A stretch of DNA of 64,000 nt from Myxococcota bacterium. GTDB lineage: Bacteria > Myxococcota_A > UBA796 > UBA2385. The stretch is from the NCBI GenBank assembly GCA_023150805.1, contig JAKLKF010000006.1, forward strand, positions 43,772-107,771. The letters are read 5' to 3'. Shown piece after piece: positions 33,925-44,089 of this stretch. The position numbers and the translations under genes were made by a program. Each line of letters opens with the position of its first letter. The first letter of the stretch is position 1. The notes beneath the pieces are model-generated. The model was given only the letters and a program-made list of their open reading frames with translations, made no database searches and was not told the origin of the DNA.

Positions 33925-36444
33925 CTACTCCAGGGCGTCGAGCTTGCGGCGCAGGCCCTTGCGCTCCTCCTTGAAGCCGCCCTGGTCGGCCGCCTTGAGC
34001 GCCTCGTCCAGGTTGCGGCGCGCCGCGGACAGGTCGCCGCGGGCCTGGCCCAGCTCGGCCAGCAGCTCGTGGGCGACCATCACCTTGCGCCAGTCCTTGC
34101 TCTGGGTGGCGGCCGGCAGGCTGGCGCGCAGGGCCTCCTCGGCCTGGCTGTTCTCGCCGATCTGCTTGAGCGCGCTGCCCAGGTTGAACAGCAGCTCCTT
34201 CTGGAAGCCGGTGTTCGTGGCGTCGGCGCCGGCCTTGGCCTTGCGGAACAGGGTCACGGCCTCGGTCGCCCGGCCCATCATCAGGTTGAAGAAGCCCAGG
34301 TTGTAGATGTCGATCGACTCGAGCTGGGTGAACTTCAGGGCCTGGGTGAGCTGCAGGGTGCGGCCGCCGTGCTGCAGGGCGGCCTCCCAGTTGCGCAGGC
34401 CGGCGTGGGCCTGGGCCAGCAGGGCCGTGGCGGCGCGCTCGCGCACCGGGTTCTGCAGGCCCTGGGCGATCTGCACCACGCGGGCCAGCACGTCGGCGGC
34501 CTTGCTCTGCTGGCCGCTGATGAGCAGGGTCTCGCCGAAGTTCAGCCCCGCCTCCAGCGCCAGGGCCGCCTGGCCCGAGCTGCCGGCGATCTCGTTGGCC
34601 TTGCGGAAGTGCTCGGCCGCCTGCTGCAGCTTGTTCTTGTCGCGCCGGGCGACCACGCCGCGCACGTACTCGGCGTGGGCCTGGATCGGCGGCACGGGGG
34701 CCAGGGCCTCGGCCTGCTCGACCTGGGCCAGGGCGGCGTTGGGGCTGCCGTCGGCCAGCTCGATGACGGCCAGGTGCCCGCGCACCTCGGCCTGCTTCTG
34801 CTTGTCGTCGAGCGCCGTGTACATCTTGAGCGCGTCGTTGGCGCGGTCGCGGGCGCGGTACAGGTCCTGGCGCCGGTGGTCCAGGCGGCTGCCGGCCAGC
34901 AGCATCCAGGCCGTGAGCGGCCGGTCCTCGCGGGCCTGGGCGAACTGGATCGCCTCGTCGATGAGGGCCTGGACCTGGTTCACGTCGCCCGAGCCGACCA
35001 GCCGGTCGACCAGGTTCATGAACAGCGTCTTGCGCATCGGGTCGGGCCAGGCGATCTCGTCGAAGTACTTGGTCAGGTCGAAGGCCATGCCCCAGACCTC
35101 GGGCCGGTCGTGGGTGAGCGCCGCGCTGCGCAGCTGCACGGCCTGGGCGGGCACGCCCTTCTCGGCCCACAGGCGCATCGTCTTGACCAGGTAGGGGTAG
35201 CCGCGCGGCACCAGGTAGCGCTGCATGAAGGCGGCGACCCGGCGGGACAGCTCCAGGTCCTCGGGGCTGTCGTGGCGGGCGAGCACGCTCTCGCGCAGCA
35301 GGGCCTTGTGGAACTGGTAGATCCAGGTGCCCAGGGGCTTGCTGAACTGCAGCTCCTTGTAGACGTCCTCGGTCGCGTCCAGCAGGTCGTCCAGGCTGTC
35401 CCGGTCGAAGCCGCCCATGTCGGCCACCAGCGCCGAGGGGAAGGACAGGCCGAGCAGGGCGGCGAAGAAGGCCACCCGCTCGGCGTCGTCGGCGGTCACG
35501 TGCTTGCGCTGGCCGTCCTTGGGCGGGCCCTCGGGCTCGTCCAGCTCGTCCGCGTCGGGGCTGACGTCACAGAGCGAGCCCAGGGTCAGCTCGCCCACGT
35601 CGGCCAGCTTGCCCTTCTCCTCCAGCCAGTCGACCAGCTCGGCCACGAAGCCCGGCCGCCCGTCGACCACCCGCGCGATGCCCGCGGCGTCGCCCGACAG
35701 GCCCTTGCTCTCCAGGTACAGGCCCACGTCCTCGGCGCCCCAGGGGGTCAAGGTCAGCGTGTGCAGGTCGGCGGCGCGCCGGTGGAGCATGTCGAGCAGG
35801 GCCGGCGACCACCAGGCCTTGGCCGCCTCGTCCTGGATCTCGCTGCCCAGGATCATCATCAGCCGGCCGTCCTTGCACTCGGTCAGCAGCGCCTCGATCA
35901 GGCCGGCGACGGCGACGCTCTGGCAGTGGTGGACGTTCTGGATCTCGAGCAGGGTCGGGAACTTGCGCGTGATGACGGCCGCGACCTCGACCAGGCCCAG
36001 CAGCGGGTTGTCCCGCGGCAGGGTGACCTGGACCTGGTTGTCGCCGGGCTTGGGGGTCGACTTCTTCAGCCCCTCGATGAAGGCCTGGATCCAGCCCTGG
36101 ACGCGCTTGGTCTCCTGCGGGAGCTGCGCGTTGAGCGCCATCTCGATGCGGCCACGCAGGCCCCCGGAGCGGTGCAGGGCGGTGTAGAGCCCGGCGTACA
36201 GCCGCAGCAGGGTCTGCAGGCCGTCCTCCTCGTCGTGCAGGGAGACGCGCCACTGCAGCACGTCGTCGTCGCCGGCCGAGACCGCACGGACCAGCTCGCC
36301 GACCATGGCGCGCTTGCCGCCGCCGATGGGGGCCTGCAGGTGGACGGCGCGGAGCTGCCCCTCCCGGGCCACCAGCCAGTGCTCCTTGAGGGTCTCGAGG
36401 TCGGCCTGACGGGCGACGTACAGCTTGTTGGCGGGATCGGCCAC
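33925..36444 (-). CDS. ATPase/TPR protein with degraded P-loop
   Basis: An 839-residue cytoplasmic protein built like a STAND regulator. The N-terminal P-loop position reads APIGGGKR (38-45), which lacks the first Gly and the final Ser/Thr of a Walker A site. The Walker B line PTLLEIQNVHH is also weak. A winged/helical middle follows (about 300-440). The last ~380 residues are TPR repeats (for example NFGETLLISGQQSKAADVL). No kinase or DNA-binding domain is attached. It may be a scaffold that no longer hydrolyses ATP. The nearest gene on the other strand is a lipoprotein. Confidence 0.83.
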   Translation of the reverse strand: MADPANKLYVARQADLETLKEHWLVAREGQLRAVHLQAPIGGGKRAMVGELVRAVSAGDDDVLQWRVSLHDEEDGLQTLLRLYAGLYTALHRSGGLRGRIEMALNAQLPQETKRVQGWIQAFIEGLKKSTPKPGDNQVQVTLPRDNPLLGLVEVAAVITRKFPTLLEIQNVHHCQSVAVAGLIEALLTECKDGRLMMILGSEIQDEAAKAWWSPALLDMLHRRAADLHTLTLTPWGAEDVGLYLESKGLSGDAAGIARVVDGRPGFVAELVDWLEEKGKLADVGELTLGSLCDVSPDADELDEPEGPPKDGQRKHVTADDAERVAFFAALLGLSFPSALVADMGGFDRDSLDDLLDATEDVYKELQFSKPLGTWIYQFHKALLRESVLARHDSPEDLELSRRVAAFMQRYLVPRGYPYLVKTMRLWAEKGVPAQAVQLRSAALTHDRPEVWGMAFDLTKYFDEIAWPDPMRKTLFMNLVDRLVGSGDVNQVQALIDEAIQFAQAREDRPLTAWMLLAGSRLDHRRQDLYRARDRANDALKMYTALDDKQKQAEVRGHLAVIELADGSPNAALAQVEQAEALAPVPPIQAHAEYVRGVVARRDKNKLQQAAEHFRKANEIAGSSGQAALALEAGLNFGETLLISGQQSKAADVLARVVQIAQGLQNPVRERAATALLAQAHAGLRNWEAALQHGGRTLQLTQALKFTQLESIDIYNLGFFNLMMGRATEAVTLFRKAKAGADATNTGFQKELLFNLGSALKQIGENSQAEEALRASLPAATQSKDWRKVMVAHELLAELGQARGDLSAARRNLDEALKAADQGGFKEERKGLRRKLDALE

Positions 36445-36573
36445 GGTTGCTCCAGGGGGAGGGAAGAGGCGCGGCGGCGCAGGGAGGGCCGTCGCGAGGG
36501 GCTGCGCCCTTTATGGAGAGGGGGGGCCGCCGTCCAGCGGAAGAGGGGGTGCTCGCCTCGGCGACCGCGGCGC

Positions 36574-36579
36574 TATACT
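36574..36579 (+). promoter_or_regulatory. Predicted -10 element for the lipoprotein gene
   Basis: TATACT stands out in GC-rich sequence 46 bp before the ATG of the lipoprotein gene. No good -35 hexamer lies 16-18 bp upstream, so an activator or another sigma factor may be needed. Confidence 0.45.
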
Positions 36580-36624
36580 CCCGCCGCTCCACCCCCTCCC
36601 CGCCCCGCGACCCGAGCCCGCGCC

Positions 36625-37110
36625 ATGCCACGCAGCCTGCTCCTCCTCGCCCCCCTGGTCCTGCCGGCCTGCGCCGGCCTCCCCGACCCCGACGGCTCCT
36701 GGCAGGTCACCCTGACCAGCGCCGAGAGCGAGGACTTCAGCGGCTGCGCCGAGGGCGAGACCTACGACGTCATCGAGCAGAGCTACACCTACGAGCTGTA
36801 CGTGGACGAGTCGCAGACCTTCGACCTGCGCATCGACGGCACGGCCTTCGCGACGGGCCAGTACAACGACGGCTGCACCATCGAGTACGAGAGCCCGGGC
36901 TACCTGGACAGCTTCGACGAGGCCGAGGTGCAGTGGCAGGTCACGGGACTGGCCACGGTGCAGGGCGCGGCGGGAGGCTGCCCCATCCAGACCGAGGGCA
37001 TGGACTGGGAGGGCACCGAGACCATCGTGGTGACCCGCTCGGACAGCGAGCGCCTGCCCGCGGGCTGCACCCGGGTGCTGGACGTGGTCGGCACCTTCGT
37101 CGCCCCGTGA
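36625..37110 (+). CDS. Small lipoprotein, unknown function
   Basis: A 161-residue protein with a lipoprotein signal (LVLPAC, lipid on C16). The mature part is rich in Glu, Asp, Thr and Tyr and in beta-type sequence (WQVTLTSAE, YTYELYVDE, FDLRIDGTAF). It has four further cysteines, which may form two disulfides. The opening PDPDGSWQVTLTS suggests a lipocalin-like barrel. The MoxR operon starts 25 bp downstream on the same strand. No specific role can be given. Confidence 0.75.
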   Translation: MPRSLLLLAPLVLPACAGLPDPDGSWQVTLTSAESEDFSGCAEGETYDVIEQSYTYELYVDESQTFDLRIDGTAFATGQYNDGCTIEYESPGYLDSFDEAEVQWQVTGLATVQGAAGGCPIQTEGMDWEGTETIVVTRSDSERLPAGCTRVLDVVGTFVAP

Positions 37111-37134
37111 CGGTGGGAACATGAAGGGGCTCTC

Positions 37135-38066
<932 letters not shown>

Positions 38067-38091
<25 letters not shown>

Positions 38092-39047
38092 GCGGGCTGT
38101 GGGCGCAGGGGCGGCGGGCGCTGCAGGCCCGCTTCGCGCGCCGCGTGCACGTCCGGCCGACCGCGGCCGGCCTGGGCTACGCGGTGCTGCTGCTGGGCGT
38201 GCTGCTGGCGGCCGTGAACACCGGCAACAACCTGCTCTACGTGGTGCTCGCGGCCCAGCTCTCGACGCTGGTGCTGAGCAACGTGCTGGCCGAGCTGAAC
38301 CTGCGCGGGCTGGAGGTGCGGCGGGTGCTGCCGCCCGAGCTGTTCGCCGACCAGGGCGCCGTCGGCGTCTTCGAGGTGCACAACCGGCGGCGCCACCTGC
38401 CGGCGGTGACGGTGCACGTCGAGGAGCGCACGGCGAGGGGCAGCCTGCCGGGCCAGGGCTGGGCCGAGGGCCTGGTCGCGATGGTGGCCCCGGGGGAGGA
38501 GGTGCAGGCGCCCGTGCGCTGGCAGTTCCCGCGGCGCGGGATGGTCGAGCTGGTGGGCGTGCGGCTGTGGAGCGACTTCCCCTTCGGCCTGGTGCGCCGC
38601 TGGATCGACCTGGAGCTGCCCGCCCAGGTGCTGGTGTACCCCTCGCCGGTCGAGGGGCGCGGGGGCCGGCCGGCCCTGGGCGGCGGCGTCACCCGCGAGG
38701 ACCCGCAGCACCTGGGCCGCGAGGGGGACTTCCAGGCGCTCCGCCCCTACCAGCCCGGCGACCCGCTGCGCGACCTGCACTGGCCGACGACGGCGCGGAC
38801 CCGCCGCCCGATGGTGGTGCAGCGCTCGGCCGTCGGCGCGCCCGAGGTGCGGGTCCGGGTGGAGGAGGCGACCGGGGAGCGCTGGGAGCGCGCGCTGGCG
38901 CTGGCCGCCGGCGAGGTGGAGCGCCACTGTCGGCGGGGCGACGCCGTCGGGCTGGAGCTGCAAGGCCAGGTCCACGCGCCGCGGACCGGTGAGGCCTGGC
39001 GCCGCCGCCTGCTCACCCTGCTGGCCCTGGCCGAGGCGCGCCCGTGA
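38067..39047 (+). CDS. DUF58-family membrane protein
   Basis: A 326-residue protein. Two close hydrophobic segments near residues 27-70 (YAVLLLGVLLAAVNTG, LLYVVLAAQLSTLVLSN) anchor it in the membrane. The rest is a beta-sandwich and a DUF58 domain with the signature REGDFQALRPYQPGDPLRDLHW. The GTG at 38067 overlaps moxR by 25 bp and has GGGAG 5 nt upstream. DUF58 proteins are partners of MoxR ATPases. Many carry a von Willebrand-like fold; a metal site is not clear here. Confidence 0.87.
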
Positions 39048-39090
39048 GCGCAGCGGACGTCCCCGGAGGGGTTCCCCCCGTGGTGGTCCC

Positions 39091-41247
39091 GTGAGCGGCG
39101 CCTCGGCGCTGCCGCTCTCCGGCGACCTGCTGACCCGGGCCGCACCCTGGCGCCGGGCGTTGACCCTGGCCATCGTGCTCGTGGGCTTCGCCGCCTGCGC
39201 GCCGGCGGGTGGCCCCGTGCTGGCGTTGTCGACCTGCGGGGCGGCGGGCGTGGTGCTCGGCCGCTGGGTCGGCCGGCCCTCGCCGCGCGGCGAGGCCCGC
39301 TGGCGGGTGCTGAACACCTCCGCGCTGGTCGTGTGCGTGCTCGCCGCCTTCGCCAAGGTGCCCCTGCTGGTGGTCGGGGCGGGCCTGGTCGGCTGGCTGC
39401 AGGTGCACCGGGCATGGACCGGCGCCCAGGCGCGGGACGACCGCTCGGCGCTGCTGCTGGCGCTGCTGCAGGCCCTGCTCGGCTGCATCGTCTCGGTGTC
39501 CATGGTCCTGGCGCCCCTGTTCCTGGCGCTGGTGCTGCTGGGGCCGCTGGCGCTGGCGCTGTGTCACCTGGGCATCGAGGCCGAGGGCGCCCGCGCCCGC
39601 CGCCTGCGCCCCGTCGCCGGCGAGCGGACCGCCACCTCGTCCCTGTGGGTCCTGGGGCCCGGCAGCCTCCTGCTCACCCTGGCCTTCTTCGTGGGCCTGC
39701 CGCGCCTGGACGCGGCCGGGCACCTGTCGACCGACGAGGCCGAGCGGGTCACCGGCTTCGGGGAGGACGTCGACATCGGCGACCTCGGCGCCCTGCTGGA
39801 GAGCGACGAGCCGGTGATGCGGGTGCGGGTCTTCGACGCGCAGGAGCGGCCGTGGACCGGGCCGCTCTACCTGCGGGGCGCGGCGCTGGACGCCTTCGAC
39901 GGGCGGCGGTGGACCTCGACGGTCGGGCGAGGGGGGCGCTGGGAGCCCCCCGGCGCCAGCCCGGCCGCCCAGCTCCGGCAGGAGTTCCTGCTGGAGCCGG
40001 TCGCCGAGAACGTGGTCTTCGGGATGCAGGAGGTGGTGCGGATCCGCGGCACCGGCCGCCGCCTGTCCCGCGACGCCAACGGCACCCTGCGCTACCGCGG
40101 CGAACCGGAGCGGCTGCAGTACACGGCGTGGAGCGTGCTGCCCAGCAGCGACACGGCGCGCCTGTCCGCCGCGCGGCCCGACCCGCGCCGGGCCGCGCGC
40201 TCGGTCGCCGAGCGGGAGGCCGCCGACGCGGGGGTGTGGACCCGGCTGCCCGCCGACCTGGACCCGCGCGTGCCGGCCCTGGCCCGGCAGGCCGCCGCTG
40301 CCGCCGGCCCCGACGCGGGCGCCTGGCAGCAGGCGGTGGCCATCGCGGCCTTCCTGCAGCGGGAGTACAGCTACAGCCTGGAGGCCCCGGACCTGCCCGG
40401 CGGGGGCGCGCCCCCCGACCCGCTGGCCTGGTTCCTGTTCGAGTCGCGGACGGGCCACTGCGAGTACTTCGCCACGGCGCTGGCGGTGATGCTGCGCAGC
40501 CTGGACATCCCGGCGCGGGTGGTCAACGGCTTCCTGGGTGGCGAGCTGAACCCGCTGGGGGGCTGGATCCTGGTGCGTCAGCGCGACGCGCACTCCTGGG
40601 TCGAGGTGAACCTGGGGCCCCAGGGCTGGGTGGTGGTGGACGCCACGCCGGCGGGGGGGGCGGCGGTGACGGTGGCCAGCACCTGGACGCAGGCGGGCGA
40701 CTGGCTGACGCAGCGCTGGCAGGGCGTGGTGCTGGAGTACGGGCTCGACGACCAGCTCTCCGGGCTGGCGCGGGTGGGGCAGGCGCTGGCCCTGCCGGGG
40801 GGGGCGGGGGCCTCGACGCTGGCCCTGCCCGAGGTGGGCGGGCTGGTGGTGGTCGGCCTGGCGGTCGGGCTGGTCGCGGCCTTGGTCCGCGGCGCCCTGG
40901 CCTGGCTGTCGCGGCCTCCGGGGCCCCGCCCGGCGCCGCGCGGGCCCGTCGAGCGCCTGCACGACCGCGCCTGGGCCTACGTGCGGCGCCGCGGCTGGAA
41001 TCCCCCCCTCGCCCTGCCGCCCGTGGAGGCCGCGGTCTGGGTGCGGCAGCGGGTCGGCCCGCTGGCCGAGCCCCTGGTCCAGCTCGCCTGGCTGCGGTAC
41101 CGCGTCCGGTACGGCGGCGACCTGGACCGGGACCTGCTCGCGGCGGCGGAGGCGGCGTGGCAGTCGCTCCGTCGGGGTGGCCTGCCCCGCGCCGCCGAGC
41201 GGGGGCGGCTGGCGGCGGGGCCGGCGTCCGGGCCAGGGACCGATTAG
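39091..41247 (+). CDS. TgpA-like membrane transglutaminase
   Basis: A 718-residue protein. Several N-terminal helices (about 20-210, DUF3488-type) are followed by a periplasmic transglutaminase-like domain with a full triad: C457 in GHCEYFA, H501 in DAHSW and D517 in VVDATPAGG. A further helix near residue 585 precedes a C-terminal DUF4129-like cytoplasmic tail. TgpA of Pseudomonas is an essential periplasmic enzyme of this kind. The gene is third in a MoxR-DUF58-TgpA operon. The GTG at 39091 is the likely start, although the GGAGG upstream is far (over 20 nt). Confidence 0.9.
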   Translation: MSGASALPLSGDLLTRAAPWRRALTLAIVLVGFAACAPAGGPVLALSTCGAAGVVLGRWVGRPSPRGEARWRVLNTSALVVCVLAAFAKVPLLVVGAGLVGWLQVHRAWTGAQARDDRSALLLALLQALLGCIVSVSMVLAPLFLALVLLGPLALALCHLGIEAEGARARRLRPVAGERTATSSLWVLGPGSLLLTLAFFVGLPRLDAAGHLSTDEAERVTGFGEDVDIGDLGALLESDEPVMRVRVFDAQERPWTGPLYLRGAALDAFDGRRWTSTVGRGGRWEPPGASPAAQLRQEFLLEPVAENVVFGMQEVVRIRGTGRRLSRDANGTLRYRGEPERLQYTAWSVLPSSDTARLSAARPDPRRAARSVAEREAADAGVWTRLPADLDPRVPALARQAAAAAGPDAGAWQQAVAIAAFLQREYSYSLEAPDLPGGGAPPDPLAWFLFESRTGHCEYFATALAVMLRSLDIPARVVNGFLGGELNPLGGWILVRQRDAHSWVEVNLGPQGWVVVDATPAGGAAVTVASTWTQAGDWLTQRWQGVVLEYGLDDQLSGLARVGQALALPGGAGASTLALPEVGGLVVVGLAVGLVAALVRGALAWLSRPPGPRPAPRGPVERLHDRAWAYVRRRGWNPPLALPPVEAAVWVRQRVGPLAEPLVQLAWLRYRVRYGGDLDRDLLAAAEAAWQSLRRGGLPRAAERGRLAAGPASGPGTD

Positions 41248-41271
41248 GCTGCGACCCCTTCCGGAGGGAGA

Positions 41272-42912
41272 ATGGAAGTCGACTCCTCCACCGATGCGTC
41301 GTCGCAGGAAGCCCTCCTGCAGGGCGCCACCGAGCTCACCCTGGGGCAGGCGCTGCGACGCGCCGCCGCGCGCGTGCCCGACCGCCCGGCCCTGCTCAGC
41401 GACGAGCGGGTGCTGACCTGGGCCCAGCTCGACCAGGAGGTCGACCGCCTGGCCAACCTGCTGCGCGCGGTGGGCTTCGGTCATGGCGACGTCATCGCCT
41501 TCCTGATCGACAAGCGCCCCGAGGTGGTCACCGGCTTCCTGGCCTGCGCCCGCATCGGGGCCGTCTACGCGCCGGTGAACTTCAAGCTCCACCCCGACCA
41601 CGTGCGGGACCAGTTCGAGACCGCGAAGGTCAAGGGGGTCTTCACCGAGAAGGCTCGCGACCGCCTGCTCGAGGCGGTGCTGCCGCTGCTGCCGGACCCG
41701 CGCAAGATCATCTACGTGGGCCCGAAGGGGCGGCTGGGGGACACGGCCTACGCCGACCTGGAGCGGCACCCGGCCACCGAGGCCGCAGACGCCTGGCGGC
41801 CCGAGCCCGACACGGTCTGCTACCTCAACTACACCAGCGGCACGACCGGCCGGCCCAAGGGCGCCCGCACCACCCACCGCAACATCCAGGAGAACGCGGT
41901 GGCGACGATCCAGGGCCTGGGCTTCCGCGAGTCCGACATCTTCCTCGGCATGTTCAGCGTCTTCGCCCACCCCCACGAGCTGTTCCACCGCTCGCTGATC
42001 CTGGGCGGACCGTTCCTGATCCTCGACAGCCTGTCGCCGCGGGTGGTGGCCGAGGCGGTCGAGCGCTTCCGCGTCACCTGGATGATGGCGGTGCCGAGCT
42101 TCTACGAGATGATGCTCGACTACACGGCGCCGGCCGACGGCAGCGGCCCGAAGCACGACCTGTGCGACTGCTCCTCGCTGCGCGTGCTGGAGTCCGGTGG
42201 CGCCTTCGTCGGCGCCGAGACGCTGCTGCGCATGGAGGCGGCCTTCGGCTGCACCTTCATGCCCGTCTGGGGCTGCACCGAGGCGACCGGCGTCGGCCTG
42301 GCCAACGGCCCGGACAAGGCCACCCGCAAGCCGGGCGCCACCGGGCGGCCGGTGCCCGGCTACCGCTTCCGCGTCGTCGACGAGGCGGGGCGGGACGTGC
42401 CGACCGGAGAGGTGGGCGAGCTGTTGATGCGCGGGCCCGCCGTCGCCTCCCTGGGCTACCTCAACATGCCCGAGGAGACCGACAAGCTCTTCGTCGACGG
42501 CTGGTACCACACCCAGGACCTGGTCACGATGGACCAGGACGGCTTCGTGCGCTTCGCCGGGCGGCGCTCGGAGATGCTCAAGATCGGCGGCATCCGCGTC
42601 TACCCGCTGGAGATCGAGCGGGTGATCAAGGAGCACCCCGAGGTGCGCGACGTGGTGGTGGTGCGCGCCGAGGAGCGGCTGCGCGGCGAGATCGCGCGGG
42701 CCGTGGTCAGCACGGTGCCCGGCAGCGCGCTCGACGCCAAGGCCCTGCAGGCCTACTGCCGCGCGCGGCTGGCGGTCTACAAGGTGCCGCGCATCGTCGA
42801 GTTCTGGCGCGAGGTGCCCAAGCTCGCCAACGGCAAGATCGACAAGCAGGGCGTGCTCGGCGTGCCGCCGGATGCCGAGCGTGACGAGCGGAGGCAGGGC
42901 GATGTCGGATGA
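41272..42912 (+). CDS. AMP-forming acyl-CoA/acid ligase
   Basis: A 546-residue member of the ANL adenylating family. The P-loop is YTSGTTGRPKGA; then WGCTEATG, the hinge and D/R motif YHTQDLVTMDQDGFVRFAGR, and the catalytic lysine of the C-terminal domain in KLANGKIDKQG. It activates a carboxylic acid, probably a fatty acid, with ATP and CoA. The ATG has GGAGGGAG upstream. Its end overlaps the next gene, a lipid acyltransferase-like protein, by 11 bp, so the two probably supply and transfer one acyl group. The substrate chain is not predictable. Confidence 0.92.
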   Translation: MEVDSSTDASSQEALLQGATELTLGQALRRAAARVPDRPALLSDERVLTWAQLDQEVDRLANLLRAVGFGHGDVIAFLIDKRPEVVTGFLACARIGAVYAPVNFKLHPDHVRDQFETAKVKGVFTEKARDRLLEAVLPLLPDPRKIIYVGPKGRLGDTAYADLERHPATEAADAWRPEPDTVCYLNYTSGTTGRPKGARTTHRNIQENAVATIQGLGFRESDIFLGMFSVFAHPHELFHRSLILGGPFLILDSLSPRVVAEAVERFRVTWMMAVPSFYEMMLDYTAPADGSGPKHDLCDCSSLRVLESGGAFVGAETLLRMEAAFGCTFMPVWGCTEATGVGLANGPDKATRKPGATGRPVPGYRFRVVDEAGRDVPTGEVGELLMRGPAVASLGYLNMPEETDKLFVDGWYHTQDLVTMDQDGFVRFAGRRSEMLKIGGIRVYPLEIERVIKEHPEVRDVVVVRAEERLRGEIARAVVSTVPGSALDAKALQAYCRARLAVYKVPRIVEFWREVPKLANGKIDKQGVLGVPPDAERDERRQGDVG

Positions 42913-44038
42913 ACAGCAGCCCGATGGCGTCGGCCCGCCCCCCGGTCCCCCCCCCGGCGCGCCTCCGCAGGGGCGCCGGCCGCTGCTGTCCCCCAAGTAC
43001 AACCCGGTCACCCTGATCAAGGACCTGGGGGGCCTGGCGCTGTACTACCCGGGGCAGAAGCTGGTCAGCCGGGCGCCGCGGCGGCTGCTCGACCCGGTCT
43101 CGACCGTCGGCGGGGACTTCGTGCGGTGGCTGGCGGCGAACGGCCGCGAGATGCGCGAGGAGCTGCGCCTGCTCTTCCGCGACCGCCCGCTGCCCAAGGC
43201 CGAGGGCCAGATCATCCGCGACACCTACCGCGAGGCGATGTTCAACGAGATCGAGGTGCTGCGCTACCCGGACCTGAACCCCGGGACCATCGACGGCACC
43301 TGCATCATCGAGGGGCGCGAGCACCTGGACGCGGCGCTGGCACGGGGAAAGGGCGCCATCGTGCTCATCGGGCACTTCGGCGCCAACCAGATGATCATGC
43401 CGGCGCTGGGCCACAAGGGCTACCCGATGAACCAGCTCTCGGCGCCGCCGCCGGTCTGGGCCGACATCCTGCGGGAGACCCGCACCACGCCCTTGTGGGA
43501 GAAGGTGCTCGACCGCCGCTGGGCGCTGGAGAAGCGCCTGCCCGTGCAGCACATCAACGTCTTCAAGTTCCTGCGACCGGCCTTCGAGTGCCTGCAGGAC
43601 AACCAGGTCCTGGGCCTGGCCTTCGACGGCGGCGGCGGGCAGAAGCACACCCAGGTCAAGCTGGTCGAGCGCGAGGCCTGGGTGAGCGTGCAGCCGATCC
43701 AGCTCTGGCGGAAGACCGGCGCGGCCCTGCTGCCGACGGTGGTGATCCGGCCGCCGGGCCAGCGCCTGCACCGCGTCATCATCGAGCCGCCGCTCGACTG
43801 GCAGCCCGTCAAGGGCGACCGCGACGAGGAGACCCGCCGCAACATGCAGGCCTACGTCGACCGGTTCAGCGCCTGGGTGGCCCGCCACCCCGACCACTAC
43901 CTGCAGTTCATGCTGCACCGGCGGCGTGTGCGGGCGACCGACATCCGCCCCTTCTTCGACGACTACCCGGCCCTGGCCGACCAGATGTCGGCGGAGCAGG
44001 CCGAGCGGCACCTGCGCGCGGCGGGCGACCGGACCTGA
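42902..44038 (+). CDS. LpxL/HtrB-like lipid acyltransferase
   Basis: A 378-residue membrane-associated protein. After a Pro/Gln-rich start, the middle matches the lauroyl-acyltransferase family: IVLIGHFGANQ, then LAFDGGGGQK and the later line FLQFM-like YLQFMLHRRRV. The catalytic motif HX4(D/E) reads H158-x4-Q163, so the acidic residue is replaced. It is translated directly after the acyl-CoA ligase (11-bp overlap). It may acylate an outer-membrane or other polar lipid from acyl-CoA rather than acyl-ACP. That link is inference. Confidence 0.8.
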   Translation: MSDEQQPDGVGPPPGPPPGAPPQGRRPLLSPKYNPVTLIKDLGGLALYYPGQKLVSRAPRRLLDPVSTVGGDFVRWLAANGREMREELRLLFRDRPLPKAEGQIIRDTYREAMFNEIEVLRYPDLNPGTIDGTCIIEGREHLDAALARGKGAIVLIGHFGANQMIMPALGHKGYPMNQLSAPPPVWADILRETRTTPLWEKVLDRRWALEKRLPVQHINVFKFLRPAFECLQDNQVLGLAFDGGGGQKHTQVKLVEREAWVSVQPIQLWRKTGAALLPTVVIRPPGQRLHRVIIEPPLDWQPVKGDRDEETRRNMQAYVDRFSAWVARHPDHYLQFMLHRRRVRATDIRPFFDDYPALADQMSAEQAERHLRAAGDRT

Positions 44039-44089
44039 CCCCACCCCGCACCAAACTTGCACAGGGCCTCCCGCTGCGCTCGGGGGCCG

